A stretch of DNA of 64,000 nucleotides, from contig CAJIZC010000023.1 in the NCBI GenBank assembly GCA_905181785.1, positions 1 through 64,000 on the forward strand, in the 5' to 3' direction. The stretch comes from an uncultured Candidatus Poseidoniales archaeon. Lineage in GTDB: Archaea; Thermoplasmatota; Poseidoniia; Poseidoniales; Poseidoniaceae. Each line of letters opens with the position of its first letter. Position 1 is the first letter of the stretch. The notes under the pieces are model-generated. The model saw only the letters and a program-made list of their open reading frames with translations, searched no databases and was not told the origin of the DNA. Both the position numbers and the translations under genes were made by a program. This document shows positions 17,113-28,600 of the stretch, in pieces.

Positions 17113-18681
17113 TCACAATGGGATGTTCCCGTGTTTTTTGGGCGGGCTCCATTCACGCTTTGAACGCAAAATGTTGAGGGCTCGACACAACCGAATCCTG
17201 CTTTCCTCCGGTTCGATCACGTCATCGAGCCAACCGTTTCGTGCTGCGACATATGGGTCGCCAAATTTGGCTTTGTATTCCGCGACCAACTTCAAGCGAA
17301 CGTTTTCCTTTTCTTCATCGGGTACAGCGTTAATTTCCCTGCGATGAATGATGTTCACGGCACCATCGGCGCCCATCACTGCGAGTTCTGCGGTTGGCCA
17401 AGCGACGTTATAGTCACTTTGAAGGTGCTTGCAAGACATAGCAAGGTACGCTCCCCCGTATGCCTTTCGTGTGACCAAGGTTAGTTTTGGGACGGTTGCC
17501 TCAGCGTATGCAAACAGAAGTTTTGCACCGTGGCGGATGATGCCACCCCACTCTTGGACTACACCGGGCAAGAAACCTGGAACGTCTTCGAACGTGACGA
17601 GTGGAATGTTGAATGCGTCGCAAGTTCGAATGAAACGCGCAGCTTTGATTGACGCATCGATGTCAAGGCAACCGGCTAAGACCTTCGGTTGATTGCCGAC
17701 CACACCAATGGTTCGTCCTTCAAGCCGGGCGAACCCAATGATGATGTTGTCTGCATAGGCTTCAAAGAGTTCGACAAAGATGCCATCATCGACGATTTCT
17801 TCCACCACTTTGACCATGTCATAGGGCTTGTTTGGGTTGTCTGGGACGAGGGTTTCGAGAATTGTGTTTTTTCGTTCCTTCGGGTCTGCTGTCTCCTCGA
17901 CAGGAGGATCTGCCATGTTGTGGTCTGGAAGGTAAGATAGGATTTCCGCTGCAAGGGAGCATGCGTCTTCTTCATCGGCTGCAATCATGCAAGCAATACC
18001 TGAGCGTGAGGCGTGCAAGTTTGCACCTCCAAGGCCAGCAGCATCGACTTCGCCGTCCAAGACCTCGGGGGTTTCGAGCGGCGAAGAGAGGAACAATTGC
18101 CCGTGTTCTTCGCCGAGGATTGTGAAATCTGCGAGGCTTGCTGCGAGCGCAGATACGCCTACAACCGGGCCGAGAACAAGCGATATCATCGGAACTCTGC
18201 CGCTGCATTGTACGAGGCGGTCAAGCAATTCACCGGTGCCTGCGAGGGCAGCAATACCGTCGTGAGCGCGTTGGCCCCCGCCGTCCCAAAGGCCGATGAT
18301 CGGCGCTTTGACGCGTTCGGCCATTTCGACCAGTTTGGCGATTTTCTTAGCGTGCATTTCCCCCATGCTGCCTCCATGTACGCTGAAGTCTTGGGCGAAG
18401 CAGTAAATCCGTCGGCCGTCGATTGTTCCGTGGCCTGCTACAACACCGTCGCCAAGGGTGTGGTGGAGGAACATGCCGTTGTCCGTGGTTCGATGGGTGA
18501 CAAAAGAATCAATTTCGATGAACGAGTCTTCATCCAGAAGCATTCGGACGCGGTCCCTTGCGGTGCCTCGTCCACTTGATCTGATGGCTTCTTGGCGCTT
18601 CAATCCGCCACCCAAACGAGCCTGCTCACGCTTGAACTGGAGTTCTTCGAGACGTTCGCTCGAGTTCCCTGCCATATCCAT
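17113..18681 (-). CDS. pccB: Acyl-CoA (propionyl-CoA) carboxylase beta subunit
   Basis: 522-residue carboxyltransferase of the PccB/methylmalonyl-CoA decarboxylase alpha family. Seen are the N-terminal helical RQEAIRSSGRGTARDRVRMLLD, the crotonase-like oxyanion region FSVHGGSMGEMHAKKI, and the C-terminal half with VTFEDVPGFLPGVVQEWGGI and TRKAYGGAYLAMS. It transfers CO2 from biotin to propionyl-CoA or acetyl-CoA, supporting odd-chain or branched amino-acid breakdown, or a carboxylation pathway. No biotin carboxylase or biotin carrier gene lies in the window. It starts 31 bp after gatD on the same strand. Substrate (propionyl versus acetyl) cannot be decided from motifs seen. Confidence 0.93.
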   Translation of the reverse strand: MDMAGNSSERLEELQFKREQARLGGGLKRQEAIRSSGRGTARDRVRMLLDEDSFIEIDSFVTHRTTDNGMFLHHTLGDGVVAGHGTIDGRRIYCFAQDFSVHGGSMGEMHAKKIAKLVEMAERVKAPIIGLWDGGGQRAHDGIAALAGTGELLDRLVQCSGRVPMISLVLGPVVGVSALAASLADFTILGEEHGQLFLSSPLETPEVLDGEVDAAGLGGANLHASRSGIACMIAADEEDACSLAAEILSYLPDHNMADPPVEETADPKERKNTILETLVPDNPNKPYDMVKVVEEIVDDGIFVELFEAYADNIIIGFARLEGRTIGVVGNQPKVLAGCLDIDASIKAARFIRTCDAFNIPLVTFEDVPGFLPGVVQEWGGIIRHGAKLLFAYAEATVPKLTLVTRKAYGGAYLAMSCKHLQSDYNVAWPTAELAVMGADGAVNIIHRREINAVPDEEKENVRLKLVAEYKAKFGDPYVAARNGWLDDVIEPEESRIRLCRALNILRSKREWSPPKKHGNIPL

Positions 18682-18712
18682 TCCACTCCGTCACGGTTCT
18701 TCATTGAAACGC

Positions 18713-20068
18713 TCAGGCCATGAGGTCGTTTCGGTTTTCGCCACACAAATCTTGACCGATTGTTTCTGCGACAGTTTTGGCGTTTGAGAGCGCCCAATGA
18801 ACCTTGACAATCACGGTTTCTGGTGTTGCAGCGCTGCCATGGCCGAGGAGGCCCATCTCGATTTGCTTGCGTCCTTTAGAGTAGACATTCATGTCGACGG
18901 GGCCATTGATGCATTGTGAGGTGACGACGATGGGGATCTCTCGGTTCACGCACCGGGTGAGTGTTCGCCAGACCTTGGTGTTCTCTGGCGCATCCTTTCC
19001 TGGGTCGGCGATGGGCAAATGGCCAAGGCCTGTTCCATGAATCACGATGGCTTGAACGCCAGTTTGGACAACCGCCTCAATATGTTCTGCATGCAACCAT
19101 GGGCCTGCAACGAACTGTGCAATTCGAACACCGGTTTCGTATGAATCCGGACGCTGGGTCACCGTTCGATTATTCTTTGATTGAAGCGCCTCACTGTATC
19201 GAGGGTTGAGGGTGTGAGAAAGTACCCCGTTGTCAATATGGACCGCTCCCAACTGTTCACAATTGATGGGTTGGAACGCATCTCGTCTCGATGAATGCAT
19301 CTTTCGAGCGCCTGTGCCGGGGAGCACAGCGCACAAGCCATCGTTGGGCCCTGCATGCATGACGACAACGGTGGCATCGCCAACTGCACCGGTTGGTTTT
19401 GGACCGTTTGCCGCCCAATGAACGGCGCAGAGGAGGTTCTCTGCCGCATCTGAGGACCCCCGGTCTGAAGAGCGCTGCGATCCGACAAAAGCGATTGGGC
19501 CGGGGGGTGTACCACCGCGGCCAGCCCAGGACATTCCCACTGCTGCAGAAGAAACGTGCAGTGTGTCTGTGCCGTGCGTCACAACAACGCCAACGCATCC
19601 ATCATCGAAGGCTTTCTTTGAGGCTTGGACAATGGCGTTCCAGTGCTGGGGGCGGATGTCATCGCTGAACATGTTTCCAAGTTTGACCGCCTCGATGTTG
19701 GCAATTTCTCGAAGTTCGGGGAGGCTCGCTATCAACTCTTCAGGCTCGAATCGAGCAACAACCGCTCCAGTGGCGTAATCGACCTTCGAAGCGATGGTAC
19801 CGCCTGTATGCAAGATTCGGACCTTTGGAAGGTCGCTGGATGGCTCAGCGGCTTGAGAGTGGACGGACTGCACCGCTTGGTGTTGGCCTGTGACTTCAAT
19901 CGATTGAACGGCTTCAAGTGGATAACTCGCGTTGTAGCCATTCACCAGCTTTAGGGTGACGTGGTGGCGCGCAGCAGGATGGAGAACGATCCCTTCAACC
20001 GTGGTCATTCCGTTGTGGCTTGCAACTTCGATTTTTACCCGTTCACCGGGCAGTGGTGCATCAACCAT
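18713..20068 (-). CDS. gatD: Glutamyl-tRNA(Gln) amidotransferase subunit D
   Basis: Archaea-specific GatD supplies ammonia by asparaginase-like hydrolysis of glutamine to GatE, which converts Glu-tRNA(Gln) to Gln-tRNA(Gln). A small N-terminal domain (GYNASYPLEAV region) precedes the asparaginase domain: ILHTGGTIASKVDYATG, VVTHGTDTLHVSSAAVGMS with the second catalytic Thr and Asp, and SQCINGPVDMNVYSKGR near the C-terminus. From ATG 20068 the length is 451, typical for the family. A GTG at 20092 would add eight residues. GatE is not in this window, which is notable because the two are often near each other. Confidence 0.93.
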   Translation of the reverse strand: MVDAPLPGERVKIEVASHNGMTTVEGIVLHPAARHHVTLKLVNGYNASYPLEAVQSIEVTGQHQAVQSVHSQAAEPSSDLPKVRILHTGGTIASKVDYATGAVVARFEPEELIASLPELREIANIEAVKLGNMFSDDIRPQHWNAIVQASKKAFDDGCVGVVVTHGTDTLHVSSAAVGMSWAGRGGTPPGPIAFVGSQRSSDRGSSDAAENLLCAVHWAANGPKPTGAVGDATVVVMHAGPNDGLCAVLPGTGARKMHSSRRDAFQPINCEQLGAVHIDNGVLSHTLNPRYSEALQSKNNRTVTQRPDSYETGVRIAQFVAGPWLHAEHIEAVVQTGVQAIVIHGTGLGHLPIADPGKDAPENTKVWRTLTRCVNREIPIVVTSQCINGPVDMNVYSKGRKQIEMGLLGHGSAATPETVIVKVHWALSNAKTVAETIGQDLCGENRNDLMA

Positions 20069-20160
20069 GAATCTCCCACCGGCCGAGGGCACATCAAGGG
20101 TTCGCCACTGCCTGACTCATTCGGACCATTGAAGATGCTGGACGCCAATCTGAGATTGAG

Positions 20161-20290
20161 TGGTGCCGGGAGCGGGGCTCGAACCCGCGACCTTCGGATG
20201 TCTCAGACACCGCAAGGGGTTTGCACGTCATACGATTGCCGTTAAGGCTGCCCTATGAGTCCGACGCGCTACCAACTACGCCACCCCGGC
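20161..20290 (-). tRNA. Elongator tRNA-Met (CAT) with intron, CCA encoded
   Basis: Read on the minus strand from 20290: acceptor GCCGGGG, D-arm, anticodon stem TCGGA, loop CTCATA, a 54-nt intron, then loop A38, stem TCCGA, T-arm GCGGG-TTCGAGC-CCCGC, acceptor TCCCGGC, discriminator A and an encoded CCA (20161-20163). The GCCGGGG acceptor and CAT anticodon match archaeal elongator tRNA-Met rather than initiator or tRNA-Ile2. The intron sits at the canonical 37/38 position. The tRNA lies between gatD and the plus-strand membrane protein gene; the flanks 20069-20160 and 20291-20389 show no other feature. Confidence 0.93.
20200..20253 (-). other. tRNA-Met intron with canonical bulge-helix-bulge
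   Basis: The exon bases CTCA pair with TGAG near the intron 3' end to give the 4-bp central helix. The 3-nt bulges are TA|G at the 5' site and AC|A at the 3' site, each cut after the second base. The outer helix is the anticodon stem TCGGA/TCCGA, and an inner helix GGCA/TGTC lies in the intron. This is the substrate geometry of archaeal tRNA-splicing endonuclease. Confidence 0.88.
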
Positions 20291-20389
20291 TTGATTCCCC
20301 CGTGCCGCCTTCCCCCTTTGAAGCATACGGCCGATTCAGGTTGGTGATTCAACCGTAGCCTTCATTCACTTCACGCCACAGGGAGGGTC

Positions 20390-21313
20390 ATGGTGGACCT
20401 CAATACGGCTATGGCCGCTGCTTCAGCAGAACAGAAGCGAAGGTCAACAGATGGCAGTCAAGAGCGTAAAAAGCGACGTACTGGGAAAGACATGGGCCTC
20501 GAAGCGTTTGATCCGGTCGTCTATGTGGCCAAGGAAAAGGCAGATACGGCCTCAATGTGGCTCGTTCTTTCATTCTCGGTCGTAGTGTCGTTGCTGATGC
20601 GCTACGTGCTGATGCCAAACACCGATCAAGCGAAATCGGATATCCTATACCTGCTACCAATTGCTATGATTGTGCTCATCCCACAGGTTCACCGGATGAT
20701 TTTACCAGAGCGTTTCATGGAAATTTACACCAAAGGAACTTGGTTCAAATCAGGATTCCTTCACTTGTTCACGTTTTTGGCGCTTTCCTTTATGCTCGTC
20801 AACCCTCCATTGGGTGACATTGTCGCTCCTCAATTGGCCAACACATGGGCTATTGCGGCCGATGATGGGACTGATTTGGTGTTCGCCAATGACAACGGCA
20901 AAGATGGCGAAATCACATGGACGGTTCAACAAGGTGAATCGTTAACCGGTGAGATTTGGCTGTTGTTTGGCCTCGCGGACAACGTCAATTCAGACGGTGC
21001 AGTGGTCACCGTCGGTCTCGAAAACAACCAAGTCAGCATCGCAGATCTTCCGGCCAATGACACTTACTGGGCTGAACATGAGGAGCAAATCAAATTCGGG
21101 CGAACCCTCGACAATCGCTCTGCTCCCGAACTTTTGCCGCATGGTACAAGCGACCAACCATTTGCAATCCTGCTTTCAGCGGATGGCCTAAATGTAGGCA
21201 CGCACAAGATCTCCGTACTCATCACCGAACAAGGCGATCCTTGGGAGAACACCCGCAGTTACAAGTGGACGCTTGAAGTGGTCGAAGAACTTCCAGATCC
21301 TGACGCTTCATGA
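20390..21313 (+). CDS. Hypothetical membrane protein with C-terminal extracytoplasmic domain
   Basis: 307 residues with a basic cytosolic N-terminus (~1-50, rich in KR: EQKRRSTDGSQERKKRR). Three membrane helices follow (WLVLSFSVVVSLLMRYVL; ILYLLPIAMIVLIPQVHRM; LHLFTFLALSFMLVNPPLG), then a ~165-residue beta-rich acidic domain, probably outside the cell, ending in a Pro/Asp tail. No family is recognised. GGGAGG lies immediately upstream of ATG 20390. It is transcribed away from tRNA-Met and converges with RFC. Confidence 0.7.
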   Translation: MVDLNTAMAAASAEQKRRSTDGSQERKKRRTGKDMGLEAFDPVVYVAKEKADTASMWLVLSFSVVVSLLMRYVLMPNTDQAKSDILYLLPIAMIVLIPQVHRMILPERFMEIYTKGTWFKSGFLHLFTFLALSFMLVNPPLGDIVAPQLANTWAIAADDGTDLVFANDNGKDGEITWTVQQGESLTGEIWLLFGLADNVNSDGAVVTVGLENNQVSIADLPANDTYWAEHEEQIKFGRTLDNRSAPELLPHGTSDQPFAILLSADGLNVGTHKISVLITEQGDPWENTRSYKWTLEVVEELPDPDAS

Positions 21314-21325
21314 GAGCATGTCGCC

Positions 21326-21490
21326 ATGAGCGAGCATGATCGTGTTGAGAAGTTTAGAAATCCGATGCACATCGCTGCGTTCTCGAGTTTGGAACTGTAT
21401 TCTGCGTCGCCTTGCTGCACCAATGAGCGGTGCAATCGGGGTCCAACAAAGGGCGTCCATGAGGTGGGAAACAAGGGTGGTCATGCTTGA
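21326..21490 (+). CDS. Possible 54-residue small protein
   Basis: A short open frame starts at ATG 21326, 12 bases after the preceding stop, and ends at 21490. The first half (MSEHDRVEKFRNPMHIAAF) has protein-like composition; the second half contains three cysteines (CC and a later C) and a Gly/Lys-rich end. No ribosome binding site or homologue is evident. It fills the gap between the membrane protein and RFC genes, so it could also be 3' UTR sequence. Weak candidate. Confidence 0.3.
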   Translation: MSEHDRVEKFRNPMHIAAFSSLELYSASPCCTNERCNRGPTKGVHEVGNKGGHA

Positions 21491-21515
21491 CGGTGGAATC
21501 GCCCTACCCTGTTGT

Positions 21516-21538
21516 TTTCATTCACCCTTTGAATGAAA
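21516..21538. terminator. Hairpin between convergent genes
   Basis: An 8-bp perfect stem TTTCATTC/GAATGAAA with a 7-nt loop lies between the plus-strand membrane protein gene and the minus-strand RFC gene. The minus-strand side is T-rich (TTTCACTTTCACTTTC) and could serve as the RFC terminator. There is no clear T-tract for the plus strand. Confidence 0.35.
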
Positions 21539-21550
21539 GTGAAAGTGAAA

Positions 21551-22504
21551 TCAGCGAAGGTGCGTCACAAGCCGTGCGGTAAGAGCGTCCAACTGGATTT
21601 GTTCCCCGCCGCCTTCTACAAGGCGGTATTCAACTTCTGCCATCCATTCGGTGATGTCTAACTTTGCGTCTTCATTGAGGAAATCAGCGGTGTACAATTC
21701 TCTATGAAGCTGATTGACGAAATCTGTTCCTGCGAGGCCGTAGCGGTCAAGCAACTCTCGAAGGCGGCGACGCGCAGCGTGGAAACCATCGTCCCTGCAC
21801 GCCATCAAGTATTGATGGAGGGCTTCTGGAGGAGCGGTTGCTGAAGTTTCGTAGATCAGGTCTCGAGTAATGTGCATGTTGATTGCAGACGCAACTTGGA
21901 GCGCTGTGATGGCTTTTCGCAGGTCGCCCTGGGAAATTCTCGTGAGGGCGTCACCTGCATCATCTTCGAGGGTCACGCCTTCATGTTCAGCCACGTGGTG
22001 AACCTGAGCGTTCACATCGGCATCAGAAAGCGGGCGGAATCGGAAGACAGCGCACCTCGATTGAATGGGTTCGATGATCTTGGAGGAGTAATTGCATGAA
22101 AGGATGAATCGGCAGGTTTCTGCATACTGCTCCATAATTCGCCTTAAGGCTCCTTGTGCATCGTTGGTAAGCGCATCGGCTTCATCGAGGAAGATGATCT
22201 TGAATTGAGCGCCGCCGTAGGGTGCTGTTCGAGCAAATTGCTTCACTTTGGTTCGAATGCTTTCGAGTTTACGCTCATCAGAGGCGTTCATCTCCAAGAG
22301 GTTTCGCCGGTATTCTTCACCAAATACATCCTTGGTCAACGCCATTGCAGCCGTTGTTTTTCCAGTTCCTGGTGGACCTGCGAACAGCAGGTGTGGGAAT
22401 TCTTTCTTGGCTGAATAAACCGTCAGCCGCTGAACAATCGCATGTTGGCCGCGAATCTCGCTCACGGCTTGTGGGCGATGGCGTTCAACCCAGAGTTCGC
22501 TCAT
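21551..22504 (-). CDS. rfcS: Replication factor C small subunit
   Basis: 317-residue clamp-loader AAA+ ATPase that loads PCNA at primer ends. Visible are the RFC box II WVERHRP, Walker A GPPGTGKTT, Walker B LDEADAL, sensor 1 SCNYSSKI, the SRC arginine-finger motif (IQSRCAVFRF), and sensor 2 GDLRKAITALQ. The frame is open to 22537, but MSELWVERHRPQ at 22504 matches the normal RFC start. It is monocistronic here, with the giant surface protein gene transcribed divergently 160 bp away. Together with DP1 it marks the archaeal replication machinery. Confidence 0.95.
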   Translation of the reverse strand: MSELWVERHRPQAVSEIRGQHAIVQRLTVYSAKKEFPHLLFAGPPGTGKTTAAMALTKDVFGEEYRRNLLEMNASDERKLESIRTKVKQFARTAPYGGAQFKIIFLDEADALTNDAQGALRRIMEQYAETCRFILSCNYSSKIIEPIQSRCAVFRFRPLSDADVNAQVHHVAEHEGVTLEDDAGDALTRISQGDLRKAITALQVASAINMHITRDLIYETSATAPPEALHQYLMACRDDGFHAARRRLRELLDRYGLAGTDFVNQLHRELYTADFLNEDAKLDITEWMAEVEYRLVEGGGEQIQLDALTARLVTHLR

Positions 22505-22628
22505 GGTCCATCCTTGACGGCGAGCGCCCTTCAACATTCGCCTGAGTTCTGACGGGATTGGAGGGCGGTCAGGTGGGAAATAACCGCCCTCTCGTGAGGC
22601 ATTGGGGATGGCGTTAGAGCGAAAAGAC

Positions 22629-22637
22629 AGTATATGT
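22629..22637 (+). promoter_or_regulatory. TATA box of the giant surface protein gene
   Basis: agtatatgt, centred about 31 bases before ATG 22664, fits an archaeal TATA box with transcription starting a few bases before that ATG. The upstream GTG at 22646 would be too close to the TATA box to be in the mRNA, so ATG 22664 was chosen. Confidence 0.5.
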
Positions 22638-22663
22638 AGCAGGTCGTGAGGGGATTGAGTCCC

Positions 22664-25600
22664 ATGCCGTCCGCGACCGAAACCCGTCGAACCCCTACGG
22701 TCATCCTCCTTGTGATGATGTTCCTTCTCGCTGATTTACTTGTCCCGCAAGCCGTGCCAGAATGGCAGCAACTGGAAGACCAGTCCATCGTTTTCAGCGT
22801 CACCACCACCGACACTGCGACCTACGACACTGTCATTTCCGACACCAACCCCAACACCGTAGGCAATCAAACTGAATCCGCAAGCCTTGGCATTTCGGAA
22901 TTCGGTGAAGAAAGTCGGCTCCTCTTCACCTTCCCAATGAACATTACATCGTCCTCTTCAATCCAATCGGCAACGTTGGCTCTTGAATGCGGCACTGACT
23001 CGGTCTCAGCCACGCAAATCCACGCCTACACCGCTTCCATCATCGCTTGGAATGATTCCGAAGCAACATGGATGCAAAGCGACTCCAACACGCCCTGGGG
23101 CGAACAGGGTGCTGACGGAAACAGCGACCGAGGCGCTTGGGAGCCACCCTTCCGCGCCTCCGCAAACGGTACGTTCACCCTGAACGTCACCGCTCACGCC
23201 CAACAGGCCGCCTCAAACAACGACACTGAACTGAACGTACTTGTTTCTGGAAACGGTGCGCTCTATTCGTGTGAAATGTCTGAAAGCCAAGCGATCAACA
23301 ACAGGCCTGAATTAACCATCGTTTCATCCACTACGCCTGCTGGAAACGGCGGTTCGATGACCTCTACTTTTGCGGAAGATGGCAAGCCATTGATGACGGG
23401 TGACTTCCTTCTCACAGCCGACCGCGCTCCCCTGATCACCTATGATTCACTGACCGGGCAAGCCGTTGAATATCAATTCTCAACCGAAGCGAATTTCAAA
23501 TCCGCACTCGATCTTGAATGGCATTACTCTTCCCTTTGGAACACCTTCACCACGACCGCAACCTCCGGATCTTACCAAATGCCGTCGGGTGAACAATTCG
23601 ACAACGGCTCAGAGGTTCACTACCGCTACCGTTCGATGGACGCGTCGGGAACCCTTGGCAACTGGACCAGCGAATCCTTCCTCCTCCCCGCTCACGATGT
23701 CGTCGACAATGGCGACAACACGGCAACCATCACCTTGGATGTTGATTCCCTCGGCCTCCCTTACGACTTCATCGAAGACACCTTCGCCAACCAGTTGAGT
23801 CGAAACACGAAGTACGGCACCTCTGCCACAATGGCGGCAACGCTGACCTCGACCAAAGAATCAGTGATTCACTTCCGAATGGACTTGGGCTTGGTGGGCT
23901 TGCACGATAACGCCACCATCACGGATGCGGATGTCGTCCTTCAGCGTCAATCCTCCAGCGGATCAACCATGCTTTCCATGCACGGCATGGACTCCAACAT
24001 TTGGGTCGAAGACCAAGTGACTTGGAACCGCGGATCGAACGGCAACAACTGGGACGATGGCGGTCGTTCGTACAGTTCTACGGCGACTGCGACTGGAATC
24101 TACGGTGATCAAACCGCTTCTCGCTTCCAATTTGGTTTCACGAACAGCCTTCAGTCTTGGCTCGAATCACCGACCAGTGATGCAGCAGATTACATTATTC
24201 TTGCACGGGGTGAAAACGGGCCTTATTCCACAGGGGGGACAATCTCAACCACCTTCCACACCTCAGAAGCATCAACAGAAGCACTCCAACCCACCGTTGA
24301 GATCACCTACGCTTGGGGAACCGGAGCGACCCTACCTGTCATGACACAAACCGCACCGGCTCAAGGCAAAGCCGTTTGGAATCAAACCGGTCATAATTTC
24401 TCCGCCAACACCACGCCGTCCCTCGGATGGGATGGAAGCGTTGCTTCGTCCTACGACATCGCCTTCCAAATGGCAACAGATGAGCACTTCCGGGACCGCG
24501 TATGGGACCTCGACAACATGGAAGCTACGACTTCAGTGGCCGCTTCTGCGGGTCAATTCAACATGACCGGAACGGATGCCCTTGATGCTGGAAACATGTA
24601 CTTCTGGCGCATGGCCTTTGTCGACACCGACGGCAGGCTTGGCGATTGGGCAACATCCAATTTCCTCGTCAGTTCGGCAGAGTCCACTTGGCTGGGCGGC
24701 GATCGATATGAGTTCCGTATGAGCCACGGCAACGGCACGGACGATGGATTGTATCCTGCATGCATGGACACCTTCATCGACAGTGGAACGCCAACCCAAA
24801 ATTACGACGATGAATCCAAGTTGCTTGTTTCATACAACCCTTACCCGAGCGAAGCGATGGCTCTGATGAGTTGCGATCTCAAGTCCAACCTCTTGCCAGC
24901 AGGTTATGCGGTGGAATCCGCCAACCTCGAATTCACCCTCGGAAGCAGCCCATACAATGCACCAACCGTTGCGGTCTGGGAAAACACCCAGCAAAACTGG
25001 TCTGCGGAAGGTGCAACATGGTCCACCTATGACGGCACCAACAACTGGGGCATGGCCGGAGCAAAAGGCAGCGAACGTGGTTCACTCCTCGATTCAGTCG
25101 CTCTCACCACGAATTACGCTTCTGGAGACAGCGTTGAATGGAACGTGACATTGGGCGTGCAAAACGCCATGCGAGAAAACCGAAGTGTGAATTTCTTCGT
25201 CGGTGTGCTTGGTGTGGGAACAGGTCAATCTCGTGAAGTGCAACTCTTCCCTGGCAGTGGTGCAGTCGCAACGCGCCCCGAACTTACCTTTGTTTATGTT
25301 CCAGGCTCCAACGCAGTACCAAACGATCCTTCACCTTCCAGTCCACTGAATGGCTCATGGGCCATCGGGGCAGGCGTTGATTTGACGCCACTCGACCAGC
25401 CAACATTGGCATGGAACTTCAACAGCAACCTCAGCGTGGGGGGCTGGGCCGTACAACTCGACACCACTTCCACCTTTGATTCATCAAACCTCCAAGTTTC
25501 TACCTCGTGGAACGATGATGGGTTCGATTTTACCAACAACACTTACACGCCAGAGACAGCCCTTGACAAAGGGGTCACATGGCACTGGCGGGTTCGAGCA

Positions 25601-28600
25601 ATCTCAGCCACAAACCAAATCGGAAACTGGTCGAACAGCTATCACTTCTTGTTGCCCGACCTCACCACATGGCAAACCTGTGCTGACGGTTCTTGCGCTG
25701 CTGTTGAACTCCATCACCGAGAAGCTATGCCTTCGCTCAACCTTCCAAACTTCGAAGACACCTACGTCTATGAAGCCGGTTCGGGTTCTCCGGATGCTCA
25801 CGATGACGACACGCAAATGAAGGTTGGAGCCATAGGTTTCAACCGCCAAGCAGTGTCCCTCATTCGAATCCCACTCAACGCCGTGCCTCAGCCTGCAAAC
25901 GCTCGCGTCACCGATGCTGCACTGAACCTCTATTCTGAATTCGGTTCCTCCACTGGAGAACCATTGGCCATACGCCCAGTGCTTCAAAGTTGGACTGGCG
26001 ATGCAAACGATACGACCTACGACGGTGTCAACAACTGGTCCGCTGTCGGTGGGCGCGACATTGGTGTTGATGCTGGCGAATACGTCGATCTCCAAACTTC
26101 AGTCAGCGCTGACTGGATGACATGGGATGTAACCGAAGCAGCACAGGCAGCGCTGGACGCTGGTGCGTCTTCGCTCTCACTGATGGTTTACGCCTCCAAT
26201 GAGATTACGGCTTGGTCCGGTGGTGCAAACGTCATCACCTTCACCACTTCGGAAGGCACGTCCTCGAACCGACCATGGCTCAACCTGACATGGACAAACG
26301 GAACGGTCGCGGTCCCAAGCACTGCAGGAACCAACGTTGGTCCAGCGAACGCTTCCATCCAATGGGACACCACCTCTCACGCAGTTTTGCCCAATTACGC
26401 ACCTGTACTTTCATGGAGCCTTCCAACCGCCACCACTGCTCCAGCAGCATGGCGGGTCATCATCTTCGAAGATGCCGACGACGACATGGCAGGACGAACG
26501 GTGTACGATTCACGCGACGCCCCATCCGCCTTTGACTTGACAAACTTGACCTTCACTCCACCAACGGACATCGAAGACATTCAAACCGTACGATGGACCG
26601 TCCAGCCGATTGATTCAGGCATGATTGGGCCGCAGAGTTCCTCGACTTTGTTTTACATCCCGAGCGTTGTGTCTGGAGAAGTCGATTCGACGCACGCATG
26701 GATTGATCTCCAAGACGGCAGCATCATTGAATCGTTGAATTATCCTTCATTGATGGCCGATACGGCAATCGATAGCGGGAACACACAATCAAACAACGGT
26801 GCAGGTGGCTACCTTTACGTCGGTCAAAGCCCATCAAGCAGCACGTTGCGGTCATCCACTCTCATCTCGGTTGACTTCAGCACCCTCCCATTGCCAACGA
26901 CGTTTGAAATCCACAACGCGACCCTCGACTTGTCTGCGGTTTCTGGAAACGGCGAAGTGTACGTCACCGTCTCCCAAATGATCACTTCATGGGATGAATC
27001 CTCGACGTGGGCCCACCCTGGAAACAACAACACCTCATGGGTGGGTGTTGGGGCTTACCACTCTGCGGATTCTCAAGTACCTGAAACAGATGGCTTCTGG
27101 ATGAACGCTTCGAGTGAGTATTCACTTAACGTCACTTCCTTGCTCCAACACGCCATTTTGCGCGGTGCTTCAAGCCTTGACATTATTCTGCAGGCCGAAG
27201 AAGTCGATGGTACCGTTGACGGGGTGTACTACATCGCAAGCAGCGAGAACACAGTCCAAGCTGATCGACCAACCCTTTCGTTCACCTATGAAACGACCAA
27301 CCCGTGGGGTCCAAGCACGCCAACAGGTCTTGTGCCTGCAGATGGCGCGACATTGTGGAACATGTCAGCAACGCGTCCAAGCGGTGCAGATGAAGTGAAC
27401 ATCAACTGGTCTTCCATCGACGCGAACCACACGCAATGGGTGATGTGCGGTTCTCCTGATGCAAGGATGATCGATGCTTCTTGCTTCGATTCAACCACCG
27501 TCACCACTTCTGATGAGTTTAACTTGACCTGGGACGCACAGAACCTCTCGCTGATGGGGACTGATGTTGACAAGGGCGATGAATGGCACTTCTGGAGAAT
27601 CCGTGGCGATCAAGACCATCGAATCGGTTCTTGGTCTTCAATCAACAAATTCCGAATCCCTGACAATCAAGGCTACGATGATGGCGATGGAAATCAATCC
27701 CTCGCACTCTACCGTGGCTCGATCTTTACCGACACAGGCCTGCTGCCAAGCGTACCGGATGCAGAGATTTCCTCGACAGTTTCCTCCAACATGGGCTCAT
27801 CTCAAACCCTCAACCTCGGAACCTCCGGGTCAGGTTCTGGTCAGAGCAGCATTCTAATGGAATTCGATTTGAGCAGCATGCCATGGCCAACCGCCATGAC
27901 GCCCACATCGATGCTGTTGAGTATGTACCGATACAACGTGGTGGGTACTTCTGCAACAACCATTTCAGCCCATGCTTGCTCTTCCTTCGTGGAATCAAGC
28001 GTAACTTGGAACAACACAGCGACATGCACGACAAGCGAAATCACTCGCTCTACGCTCACGCTCAATCCCTCGTCAGGATGGATTGAATGGGATTTGACGA
28101 GTTTGGCTCAATCCAACGTGGTGAACGGCAACATGACAATGACGGTGATGCTCGAAGTGGTTGGAACGCCTTACACAAATCATCAATTCTACTCCTCTGA
28201 TTACATCAACGAGAGTTTCCGCCCTCGGATTGTCCTTGAGTACATCGATAACGTGGATGGAATTCAACCACCAACCCAGCCTTCTCTCACTTACCCAACC
28301 GATGGAAAGGTCCTGTACAACACCAGTGGGTCGCTGCTTACACCAGATGCTTCACCGGTCCTGTCTTGGGCCCCATCAATCGGTGCTACAGGTTACATTG
28401 TGACCATTGCCAACCAATCTGGCGTGTACAAGTTCCGTTCTTGGGAAGGCACAAGCATCACGAACAGCACCTTCCGCTTCCCGACCAGTCTTGATACTGG
28501 AGAAGTGTTCCAATGGTGGGTTCAAGGTGTCAACCAATCGATCCCAGGACCATCTTCGTCCCGCTGGTCCTTTGCAATCGGCGACCCGACCCACACCGAC

